Below the pieces are notes generated by a model. The model worked only from the letters and a program-made list of their open reading frames with translations, was not told the origin of the DNA and did no database searches. A stretch of 5,219 bases of DNA from Methanoregula sp. (GTDB lineage: Archaea; Halobacteriota; Methanomicrobia; Methanomicrobiales; Methanospirillaceae): assembly GCA_013331015.1 (NCBI GenBank), contig DUHF01000057.1, positions 3,354-8,572 on the forward strand, written 5' to 3'. The position numbers and the translations under genes were made by a program. Positions 1-5,219 of this stretch are shown here, one piece after another. Position 1 is the stretch's first letter, and every line of letters starts with the position of its first letter.

Positions 1-332
1 GAACCTGGGTGCGGATAACCTCCCCGGCATACTATTCCGGGGAGGCCGGAAATCCGGGATACCTGCAGCAGTTCTCGGGTTCCGGGGAGAAACGGATTCG
101 CATGCTCCGGGATAACGGGCTTGTCCAGGTCTCGGTTGAGAAGCAGGATTACACGATTGATCTTCTGCTCGTAGAGATCTACGTAAACGGGACCCTCGTT
201 ACCACACGATCCACCACTGCTCCCGGGGGATCGGTGACCCTGCTCATCGATCCAGCGACCGGAAACCCGCCGGGAATCCTCCCGGATGTGACCACGAATA
301 CTACAAAAACCGGCCAGCTCTCCTACTACTGA
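1..332 (+). CDS. 3' end of an unidentified surface or pilin-like protein (5' partial)
   Basis: The reading frame is open from the left edge (first full codon at position 3) to a TGA at 330-332, giving 109 visible residues. A GTG at position 9 is in frame but has no ribosome binding site before it, and the frame continues upstream, so I read it as an internal valine. The fragment is rich in Gly, Ser, Thr and beta-strand-like alternation. It contains two N-glycosylation sequons (N-G-T at visible residues 62-64, N-T-T at 99-101), has no cysteine, and ends in a Thr/Asn-rich tail and Y-Y. This resembles the extracellular beta-rich C-terminal part of archaeal type IV pilin-like or S-layer-associated proteins, but no diagnostic motif is seen and the N-terminal signal or pilin segment is out of view. 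That it is coding is fairly sure; the function is not. Confidence 0.6.
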   Translation, partial: TWVRITSPAYYSGEAGNPGYLQQFSGSGEKRIRMLRDNGLVQVSVEKQDYTIDLLLVEIYVNGTLVTTRSTTAPGGSVTLLIDPATGNPPGILPDVTTNTTKTGQLSYY

Positions 333-370
333 GCTCTTTGCTGTCTGAGACCCTTTGGCAGGACCCGAGC

Positions 371-378
371 ATTAATTA
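371..378 (+). promoter_or_regulatory. Candidate TATA box for the siroheme reductase-like gene
   Basis: The AT-rich octamer ATTAATTA lies in an otherwise GC-rich gap of 72 bases. Its centre is about 30 bases upstream of the ATG at 405. Archaeal TATA boxes sit about 25-30 bases before the transcription start, so the transcript would begin at or just before the ATG. No Shine-Dalgarno sequence precedes that ATG, which fits a leaderless mRNA. A purine-rich BRE is only weakly suggested by the bases before it. The assignment is inferred from position and composition only. Confidence 0.35.
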
Positions 379-404
379 CCCGATCCTTCAACTGTACATA
401 TACG

Positions 405-1313
405 ATGCGGATAGAAACTGGCATTCATATGAAAGGCGGCGTCATAACCGAACGGGACGCTGATTACTGCACGGTCCGGCTCCGGGCACCGGCCGGGGTA
501 TTTTCCGTGGACCATCTCCGGGGGATTGCCACGCTGGCAAAAAAGTATGGGAATGGCAATGTCCATGCAACCACCCGGCAGACGCTGGAGATCCCGCACG
601 TCAAAGGCGCAGATCTCAAAAAGATCGCAAAAGCCCTTGACAAGAACGGGACACCTATCGGCTCTGAAAAGGACGAGATTGTCAATATCATCGCGTGCCC
701 GGGAACAGAGCGGTGCAAGTTTGCCAATATCGATACCATCAGCCTTGCAACGAAGATTGACGCGAAACTCTTTGGAAAAGAGATGCCGGTCAAGATGCGG
801 ATCGCCATCTCCGGCTGTCCGAATGCCTGTACAAGCCCGATGCTCAACGAGATAGGGGTCATCGGCAGGATCAAACCCATCCGGACAAAGGAACGGCTCT
901 GCACCGGTTGCGGGAACTGTGTTTATTACTGCAAGGAGAACGCGATCAAGATCAAAAACGGCCTGTCGGTGCTCGACGAGGCAAAATGCGTCCAGTGCGG
1001 CGTCTGCGTACAGTCGTGCCACTATGATCTTGTCAAACCCGAGCACCGCCACTACTTAATAACGGTTGGCGGCAGGCGCGGACGGCACCCGAAGATCGGG
1101 CGAAGCCTCCTCACGGTCGAGACCGAGGAGCAGGTTCTCTTTGTTATCGATAAGATTGTGGACTGGGTATATCGCCGGGCATGGAGCGGTCGTCTTTTAT
1201 CAGAACAGCTGGATGATCTCCACTTCGACAAGTTCCGGGAGGAGATCATAAAGAAAATCCCGGAGGCAAAGCCGGTCGTGGATGAAGCGAGTAAGGCAGG
1301 GATGGAAGTATAG
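405..1313 (+). CDS. Stand-alone sulfite/nitrite reductase-like protein (siroheme-[4Fe-4S] plus ferredoxin domain)
   Basis: This 302-residue cytoplasmic redox protein belongs to the siroheme sulfite/nitrite reductase superfamily, in the small dissimilatory-sulfite-reductase-like group found in methanogens. Residues about 10-75 form the ferredoxin-like half-domain, with the T-T-R-Q motif at 56-59. Residues 98-142 carry the coupled siroheme-[4Fe-4S] ligands: C-x5-C (Cys98, Cys104) and C-x3-C (Cys138, Cys142). An inserted ferredoxin domain has two complete CxxCxxCxxxC sets (Cys166/169/172/176 and Cys195/198/201/205). The remaining 95 residues are the usual C-terminal cap. It lacks the N-terminal F420H2-oxidising half of Fsr, so electrons probably come from ferredoxin or another partner. 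Two normally basic substrate-site positions look changed (Val93, Arg132). ATG 405 was chosen because it fits a leaderless start; ATG 429 is possible and would remove 8 residues. The neighbours give no pathway clue. The family is secure; the substrate (sulfite, nitrite or other) is unknown. Confidence 0.9.
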   Translation: MRIETGIHMKGGVITERDADYCTVRLRAPAGVFSVDHLRGIATLAKKYGNGNVHATTRQTLEIPHVKGADLKKIAKALDKNGTPIGSEKDEIVNIIACPGTERCKFANIDTISLATKIDAKLFGKEMPVKMRIAISGCPNACTSPMLNEIGVIGRIKPIRTKERLCTGCGNCVYYCKENAIKIKNGLSVLDEAKCVQCGVCVQSCHYDLVKPEHRHYLITVGGRRGRHPKIGRSLLTVETEEQVLFVIDKIVDWVYRRAWSGRLLSEQLDDLHFDKFREEIIKKIPEAKPVVDEASKAGMEV

Positions 1314-1318
1314 ATCCC

Positions 1319-1349
1319 TTTTTCCCCGCGTAACGGTTCGGTTTTTTTT
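1319..1349 (+). terminator. T-rich transcription terminator of the siroheme reductase-like gene
   Basis: Two T runs follow the stop codon at 1311-1313: five T at 1319-1323 and eight T at 1342-1349. Only a very weak hairpin (CCG/CGG) lies between them. Archaeal RNA polymerase can terminate at oligo-T tracts without a stem, and these are the first such runs after the gene, so this is the likely 3' end. Placement is inferred. Confidence 0.5.
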
Positions 1350-1556
1350 AATGGTGGTTGCCCTCGCCTGTGGCTCATTTGCGAGTCTTTGCTGCCACCG
1401 GAAGTTTGCCCACAGATGCGATGACAACGTTATCCCTGCAGCGAAAACCAAAAAAACCCTTGATGGATTGAGTATAAAGCGGTGATTGAGGCTGTCGCGG
1501 GCGGCGGCAGGTATTCTTTTTAAATTATGGGGGCATTCTGACCCCATCGGCATTTT
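1350..1556. other. Convergent intergenic spacer with no supported gene
   Basis: This spacer lies between the T-rich end of the + gene and the hairpin terminator of the - strand operon. I find no tRNA, rRNA or convincing ORF. A short + frame from ATG 1351 (44 codons) starts directly after the T run with no ribosome binding site. The A run at 1450-1456 gives seven U on the - strand and could act as a back-up terminator for transcripts that pass the main fwdC terminator. Two AT-rich patches (about 1472-1478 and 1517-1527) resemble TATA boxes but lead to no gene. Confidence 0.5.
1527..1547. other. Small hairpin of unknown role
   Basis: ATGGGG (1527-1532) can pair with CCCCAT (1542-1547) to form a perfect 6 bp stem with a 9-base loop. 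Neither strand has a U tract immediately after the stem, so it does not look like a second intrinsic terminator. It lies just beyond the fwdC terminator and may be chance, a processing signal or part of an unseen small RNA. Confidence 0.25.
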
Positions 1557-1595
1557 AAAAAAAAAGCCCGTCCGCCATTTTTTTGGCGAACGGGC
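1557..1595 (-). terminator. Hairpin plus U-tract terminator of the fwd operon
   Basis: On the - strand, 43 bases past the fwdC stop codon, a 12 bp stem (1584-1595 with 1566-1577) closes a 6-base loop. It is followed directly by nine U (complement of the A run 1557-1565). One position in the stem is a G-U wobble in the - strand RNA but a C-A mismatch in the + strand RNA, so the structure is better in the fwd direction. It has the form of a bacterial intrinsic terminator, which archaeal polymerase can also use because of the U tract. Confidence 0.85.
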
Positions 1596-1637
1596 CCCTG
1601 ACAAGTGTGCCTGAACAGGAAAAATTGGTAAAGATGA

Positions 1638-2438
1638 TCAGATCTTCTTGTACAGGTTGCCGTATACGACAACGCCTTTCTTCTTCTTGTGGCGCTCGCC
1701 CATATCGCCAATGAAGTGGGCGAATTTTGCCTTGGTGCCGTCGACTTCGAGCTCGACTTCGCCATTTGGCTTATAGCCGGGCATCATGACATCGATGGAA
1801 CCGAAGACGATGATGGTTCCGTCCACCATCTGGCCACCGAGCTTGCTCTTGGCATTGCCCTTGATGACAACCTTTCCGCCCTCTGCGTGGGTCATAACAT
1901 GGACTTCGCTGTCACCGTTGATGACGATCTCGCCGCCGAGCATGTACATCCCGGTATCGGAACCGGCATTGCCCTTGACAAGGATCTTCCCGCCGGACAT
2001 GCCCCTCCAGTCGCCACGGTAGGCAGCGCCGAGGTAGTTGCCGGCATTGCCTTCGATGATCAGTTCCCCGCCTTTCATGGCGGTTGCAGCGAAGGCTGCG
2101 ACATCGCCCTTTGCAAGGATCCTGCCGCCCTTCATCCAGGCACCGACGTACTGGTCAGCGGAGCCCTCGATGACCATCTCGCCATCGGTCATCTTGAAGC
2201 CGAGATACTTGACCTTCTTCACGTCGCCTTTGACAACGATCTTCGTGTCAGCAGCCGTCGCACCCGCGCTGCCGCTGATCTCGAAGTACTTGCCGAGGGT
2301 TGAGGGGTTGTTTCCCTCAAAGACCGGGAGTTCTGCAATCTTTGCCGCATTTTTGCCGGCAAATGCATCGGGGGAGATGGTGTCTGCTTCAAGATACAGT
2401 GCAGGCGCATTTTTCATGGTAATGGTTACAGTTTCCAT
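1638..2438 (-). CDS. fwdC: Formylmethanofuran dehydrogenase subunit C
   Basis: This 266-residue cytoplasmic subunit belongs to the core of formylmethanofuran dehydrogenase, which captures CO2 on methanofuran at the start of methanogenesis. It shows the repeat architecture of the family, a right-handed beta-helix related to the C-terminal domain of glutamate synthase. GG-hydrophobic-x-hydrophobic-x-G-(N/D) units place the key glycines at residues 71, 92, 111, 130, 156, 175, 194 and 213. They are spaced 19 apart, except 21 for the first interval and 26 where a loop at about 138-148 is inserted. The length matches the known subunit (about 270). The C-terminus is Lys-rich (251-254). The start is ATG with a good Shine-Dalgarno sequence 7 bases upstream. 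It is the last gene of the visible operon, 11 bases after fwdA, and is followed by a terminator hairpin. The fmd (molybdenum) versus fwd (tungsten) naming cannot be settled from sequence. Confidence 0.95.
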   Translation of the reverse strand: METVTITMKNAPALYLEADTISPDAFAGKNAAKIAELPVFEGNNPSTLGKYFEISGSAGATAADTKIVVKGDVKKVKYLGFKMTDGEMVIEGSADQYVGAWMKGGRILAKGDVAAFAATAMKGGELIIEGNAGNYLGAAYRGDWRGMSGGKILVKGNAGSDTGMYMLGGEIVINGDSEVHVMTHAEGGKVVIKGNAKSKLGGQMVDGTIIVFGSIDVMMPGYKPNGEVELEVDGTKAKFAHFIGDMGERHKKKKGVVVYGNLYKKI

Positions 2439-2445
2439 TCTTCTC

Positions 2446-2450
2446 CACCT
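2446..2450 (-). promoter_or_regulatory. Shine-Dalgarno site of fwdC
   Basis: The - strand reads AGGTG here, followed 7 bases later by the fwdC ATG. It matches the archaeal consensus GGAGGTGA. Its first A is the last base of the fwdA TGA stop codon, so ribosomes ending fwdA stop on top of this site, which favours translational coupling. This also fixes the fwdC start. Confidence 0.8.
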
Positions 2451-4159
2451 CAGTTGGTTGCATCCACCTCAATGGCGTACGGGTTCGGCACAAAGTGGTG
2501 CCCGAGCGCTTCGTAGTTGTTCTGCGTCATGCTGTAGTACTTGATGAACTTCTCGTTGATGTCGCGGGCAACCTGCGCGTTCTCTTTTGCCTTGACATTA
2601 ACCCAGAGCGTGCGCTTGTGGCCGTTTGAAACGATCTCACCGTTGCTGACAACCTGCACACCACTCTTGAAGACGGCAGCGCAGCGGCTGAATGCCTTCT
2701 CGATCTCTTCAGGATCTGCAACCGGCTTTTCGGGGTCGAAGTTATACACAGCAACATCGGCATCCATGCCGGGCTTGAGGCCGCCGACCATGGAGGCGAG
2801 GCCAAGCGACTTGGCCGGGCCGGCGCGGGTCATCTGGGCGAGCTCGTAGAGCGAGATCTCCTTGTCGAGCGAACCGAGGCTGGTCTGCGAGAGAACCTTG
2901 TCCTTGTGCTTGAAAGCGTTTATCTGGGTTTCCCGGGCCTTCCTGCTCATGAGCCACTTGATGACGCGGGGGTACCGGGTGAACGGTCCTGCATTCGGGT
3001 GGTCAGTGGTGATGTAGCAGCGCATCGGGTCTTTCATCATTAAGGGGATCTCAAGACCGATTGCCCACTGGATGGCACAGACCGAGATGGACGGGCTGTA
3101 GATGTACGGCACGACACCGGCTGCGGTCTCAAGTTCGACATCACAGTTGGCCCACTTTAAGTGGTTGAGGCCGGTGAGGTGGTGCTCGAACGGGCCGTCC
3201 GCCGTCATCGTGGTGGTCTCGTCAAGGGTGACGTTACCGGTGTCGATGGTGATGTTCTTGTTCTTGTTGACGTAGTCCGTGATCTCTTTGGCCTTGGACT
3301 CGAAGTCACCCCAGTTGGTGCCACCATAGGAGTGGAACTGGGTATGGGTGAGGTGAAGTACCTGCTCGCGGCCGAATTTGTTCTTTGTCTTAATGCCCTC
3401 AGCGAGCTTCATGGTGTCGAGGGTGGTCTCGTAGCATCCGGGGTTCCCGAGGTTGTTGGGGTGGATGTGCATCGAGTGCGGGAGGCCGAGGTACTCGTTG
3501 GCTTCCATTAAACCCCTGACAATCTCCGCCGGAGTGATGTCAAAGTACGGGACGGGATCGTTGACGGTGAGGCAGTTCAGTCCCCAGCCCCATGCTTCGG
3601 TGCCGCCGGGGTTGACGACCTTGACCGCGTATCCCTTGGTAACGCGGAGGAGCCAGGCAATATAGGCTGCGGTGTTCTCGATCTCCTGATTCTTGAGGTA
3701 CTCAAGGACGAACCAGTTGTTGCCAAAGACCGGGAATGCACCCTCATCAATAATCGGGGTGTCGCGGATCTCCTCGTGCACGTGGCGGGAGAAGAGCGGG
3801 GGCATGGCAGCTTCCATTGCCGTGGTATAGCCCATCTTGGCATATTCGTAGCCGGTCTTGAAGGTGGTCGGGATCGATGCCCCGCTGCCCATCCGCTCCA
3901 TGCCCTTTGTCGGGGTGCAGCTGAAGAGCTTGTCCTCGGGACGGTAAATGCGGCCGAGGTTGACCTTGGGCCCTGCAATGTGGGCGTGGATCTCCACTGC
4001 GCCTGCCATGACGGTCTTGTCCTTCGCGTCAATGACCTTTGCACCGGATCCAACCTTGTCGACGATCTTTCCGTCCTTGATTGCGATGTCTTTCTTGTCG
4101 CCCTTGATGCCCTGTACAGGGTCAAAGACGTGGCCGTTCTTGATGATATATTCAGACAT
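2450..4159 (-). CDS. fwdA: Formylmethanofuran dehydrogenase subunit A (binuclear zinc amidohydrolase)
   Basis: This 569-residue subunit condenses formate, delivered by an internal tunnel from FwdB, with methanofuran to give formylmethanofuran. It belongs to the dihydroorotase-like amidohydrolase superfamily. The visible metal-site motifs are H-A-H at 58-60 (His58, His60), Lys180 in A-V-K-V-V-N-P-G-G as the probable carboxylated bridging lysine, the His cluster H-S-M-H-I-H at 228-233 and Asp386 in T-T-D-H-P-N. These lie within one or two residues of the zinc ligands and catalytic Asp known from the Methanothermobacter enzyme. The frame is open 104 codons further upstream, but that part is a Ser/Arg-rich shadow of fwdB. 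The family N-terminus (M-S-E-Y-I-I-K-N-G) starts at ATG 4159, one base after the fwdB stop, with a G-rich ribosome binding site. Neighbours fwdB and fwdC confirm the assignment. Confidence 0.97.
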   Translation of the reverse strand: MSEYIIKNGHVFDPVQGIKGDKKDIAIKDGKIVDKVGSGAKVIDAKDKTVMAGAVEIHAHIAGPKVNLGRIYRPEDKLFSCTPTKGMERMGSGASIPTTFKTGYEYAKMGYTTAMEAAMPPLFSRHVHEEIRDTPIIDEGAFPVFGNNWFVLEYLKNQEIENTAAYIAWLLRVTKGYAVKVVNPGGTEAWGWGLNCLTVNDPVPYFDITPAEIVRGLMEANEYLGLPHSMHIHPNNLGNPGCYETTLDTMKLAEGIKTKNKFGREQVLHLTHTQFHSYGGTNWGDFESKAKEITDYVNKNKNITIDTGNVTLDETTTMTADGPFEHHLTGLNHLKWANCDVELETAAGVVPYIYSPSISVCAIQWAIGLEIPLMMKDPMRCYITTDHPNAGPFTRYPRVIKWLMSRKARETQINAFKHKDKVLSQTSLGSLDKEISLYELAQMTRAGPAKSLGLASMVGGLKPGMDADVAVYNFDPEKPVADPEEIEKAFSRCAAVFKSGVQVVSNGEIVSNGHKRTLWVNVKAKENAQVARDINEKFIKYYSMTQNNYEALGHHFVPNPYAIEVDATN

Positions 4160-4160
4160 G

Positions 4161-5219
4161 TTATGCTGCCCCCTTGAGTTTCCTGAGACGGTCACGAACC
4201 ATGACGAGGAACTGCTCGTCCGTGAGCATCCCCTCTGGCGGCTCGACAACCTTGCGGCAGTCGATCGGGACGTTGTCCATACGGTAGCAGTTACCGCCGC
4301 ATTCAACACCGTTGAAGGCAACGGGGACGTGGAGCTTGGAGACACCTGAAGTCGGGGTGAGGTGCGGGTCGATACAGACCGAGTCAACTTTGGCGATCTG
4401 TTTAACGGCGCTGATCGGGAAGTGCGCTCCCGGGTCGCTGCCGATGGTGAACATCGCATCGACTTCACCACGGTTCAGGAGATCAATCGAGCTCGAGTCG
4501 CCCGGGTTGTAACGGGCAAAGCCACGGGTAAGGTCAACAGAGTACGGGAACCCGAACTGCCAGGCAAAGACTTCGCCGGAGCCGGTAACATTGTAGTGGC
4601 CCCGCATCGGCATGATCGAGTATTTCGTGTACTCGTTGAGATCCTTGGTAAGGGCAATCGCCTCATCGATGTTGTGGTTCTTGGAGAGGGACTGGGTGAC
4701 ACCCATGCCGAAGAAGATGATCCCGAAACGGCCGCTCTTTAAGATATCTGCGACCTCGCGGATCTTCTCTTGGGGGATACCGCCAACGGTGTCTGGGAGC
4801 CACTCGCCCTTGAGGGCAACACGGAGCGCACAGAGGAGCTCGTAGTCATGGCCCTGCTGGACCTGGAGGTGCATATCTGCCATCTTGGCGGTGTCTGTGA
4901 CACGGGGGTCAACGACGACAAGTTTGCGGCTCATCTGTCCCTTGCCGGTGAAGAAACCCCGGGGAAAGATGGAGTACCGGGACATGTGCCGGGGGTGGGC
5001 GTGTGCCGGGTTGCATCCCCAGAAGATGACGCGGTCGGCACGGTTCTTGACCTCCCCAAGGGTACAGGTCGGAAGACCGATGTCCTGGACTGCAATCAGG
5101 GTTGTCCCGTGGCAGACTGCTGCGGTGTTGTCACAACAGGCTTTGGAGATCTCGGCGATCTCGTTTCCAACGCTCTGGGCCTCGCAGTTGGTGGAGGACC
5201 AGCCGTACATTAAGGGCTT
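4161..5219 (-). CDS. fwdB: Formylmethanofuran dehydrogenase subunit B, N-terminus cut off by the window
   Basis: The 352 visible residues run off the right edge. The known subunit has about 430, so roughly 80 N-terminal residues are missing, including the [4Fe-4S] cluster cysteines. FwdB is the molybdopterin-type subunit, related to formate dehydrogenase, that reduces CO2 to formate at a tungsten or molybdenum bis-pterin centre. The visible motif A-V-C-H-G (visible residues 34-38, Cys codon 5112-5114) matches the V-(U/C)-H-G metal-ligand motif of that family, so the ligand is Cys followed by the conserved His. Further pterin-domain motifs include F-W-G-C-N-P-A-H-A-H-P-R-H (66-78) and V-V-V-D-P-R (101-106). 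An ATG at 5208-5210 is internal, since family sequence continues before it. It is the first visible gene of the operon. FwdD, which completes the pterin-binding fold, is expected upstream outside the window. Confidence 0.95.
   Translation of the reverse strand, partial: KPLMYGWSSTNCEAQSVGNEIAEISKACCDNTAAVCHGTTLIAVQDIGLPTCTLGEVKNRADRVIFWGCNPAHAHPRHMSRYSIFPRGFFTGKGQMSRKLVVVDPRVTDTAKMADMHLQVQQGHDYELLCALRVALKGEWLPDTVGGIPQEKIREVADILKSGRFGIIFFGMGVTQSLSKNHNIDEAIALTKDLNEYTKYSIMPMRGHYNVTGSGEVFAWQFGFPYSVDLTRGFARYNPGDSSSIDLLNRGEVDAMFTIGSDPGAHFPISAVKQIAKVDSVCIDPHLTPTSGVSKLHVPVAFNGVECGGNCYRMDNVPIDCRKVVEPPEGMLTDEQFLVMVRDRLRKLKGAA
4169..4175 (-). promoter_or_regulatory. Ribosome binding site of fwdA inside the end of fwdB
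   Basis: The - strand reads AAGGGGG, 9 bases before the fwdA ATG at 4159, within the last codons of fwdB (Lys-Gly-Ala-Ala-stop). It is a G-rich, imperfect Shine-Dalgarno. Together with the one-base gap between the genes it supports coupled translation and the choice of ATG 4159 over the longer open frame. Confidence 0.55.

Noticed and set aside
9..11. GTG start at position 9 making the left-edge protein complete at 107 residues
   Set aside because: The frame is open to the window edge, there is no ribosome binding site in the eight bases before it, and the fragment lacks any signal sequence, so it is more likely the tail of a longer gene.
372..1052. Open frame of 226 codons on the - strand opposite the siroheme reductase-like gene
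   Set aside because: The + strand carries all the siroheme and ferredoxin cysteine motifs. The - frame is a by-product of GC-rich third positions and has no family signature.
1351..1485. Short Cys-containing ORF (44 codons) in the convergent spacer
   Set aside because: Its ATG directly follows an eight-T run with no ribosome binding site, it sits in the likely terminator of the upstream gene, and its product shows no motif or clear signal peptide.
1200..1765. Two overlapping - strand ORFs running through the terminator hairpin into fwdC or the reductase gene
   Set aside because: They read through the hairpin and A/T runs and overlap well-supported genes; no start signals are visible.
1689..2303. 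Open frame of 204 codons on the + strand opposite fwdC
   Set aside because: It is a shadow of the codon bias in fwdC. Its Asp/His/Ala-rich product has no recognisable domain or ribosome binding site, while the - strand protein is clearly FwdC.
4160..4471. N-terminal extension of FwdA by 104 residues to an upstream ATG at 4471
   Set aside because: The extra part is Ser/Arg/Thr-rich low-complexity translation lying wholly over fwdB in another frame. The family N-terminus begins at ATG 4159, which has its own ribosome binding site.
4770..5213. Open frame of 147 codons on the + strand opposite fwdB
   Set aside because: It lies entirely within fwdB, which is well supported by its active-site motif. 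There is no promoter, ribosome binding site or recognisable product.

Overview
The window comes from a methanogenic archaeon, most likely of the order Methanomicrobiales. The main evidence is the 3' part of a formylmethanofuran dehydrogenase operon, the first step of CO2-reducing methanogenesis. Supporting this are archaeal Shine-Dalgarno sequences, moderately high GC, oligo-T type terminators and a small siroheme-type reductase of the kind found in methanogens. The order-level placement is an inference from overall character, not from an alignment.

Layout, left to right. Positions 1-332 (+) hold the 3' end of a gene whose start lies outside the window. It encodes an extracellular-looking, pilin-like protein that I cannot name. 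A short gap of 72 bases with an AT-rich promoter candidate leads to 405-1313 (+), a complete stand-alone sulfite/nitrite-reductase-like protein. It has one siroheme-[4Fe-4S] half-site and an inserted 2x[4Fe-4S] ferredoxin domain. Positions 1314-1637 are a convergent intergenic region. It holds a T-run terminator candidate for the + gene, a small hairpin of unknown meaning, and a strong hairpin plus U-tract terminator for the - strand operon. Positions 1638-5219 (-) carry fwdB (N-terminus missing at the right edge), fwdA and fwdC, transcribed right to left in that order, with gaps of 1 and 11 bases.

The three - strand genes encode parts of one enzyme. FwdB carries the tungsten- or molybdenum-pterin site that reduces CO2 to formate. 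FwdA, an amidohydrolase, condenses formate with methanofuran at a binuclear zinc site. FwdC is a beta-helix subunit of the core. Ribosome binding sites embedded in the preceding genes suggest translational coupling and matched stoichiometry. The metal ligand in FwdB is cysteine, not selenocysteine.

No mobile element, CRISPR array, RNA gene or clearly undescribed system is visible. The most interesting point is the siroheme reductase-like gene. Two basic positions that normally help bind the anionic substrate appear altered (Arg to Val, Lys to Arg), so its true substrate is open.
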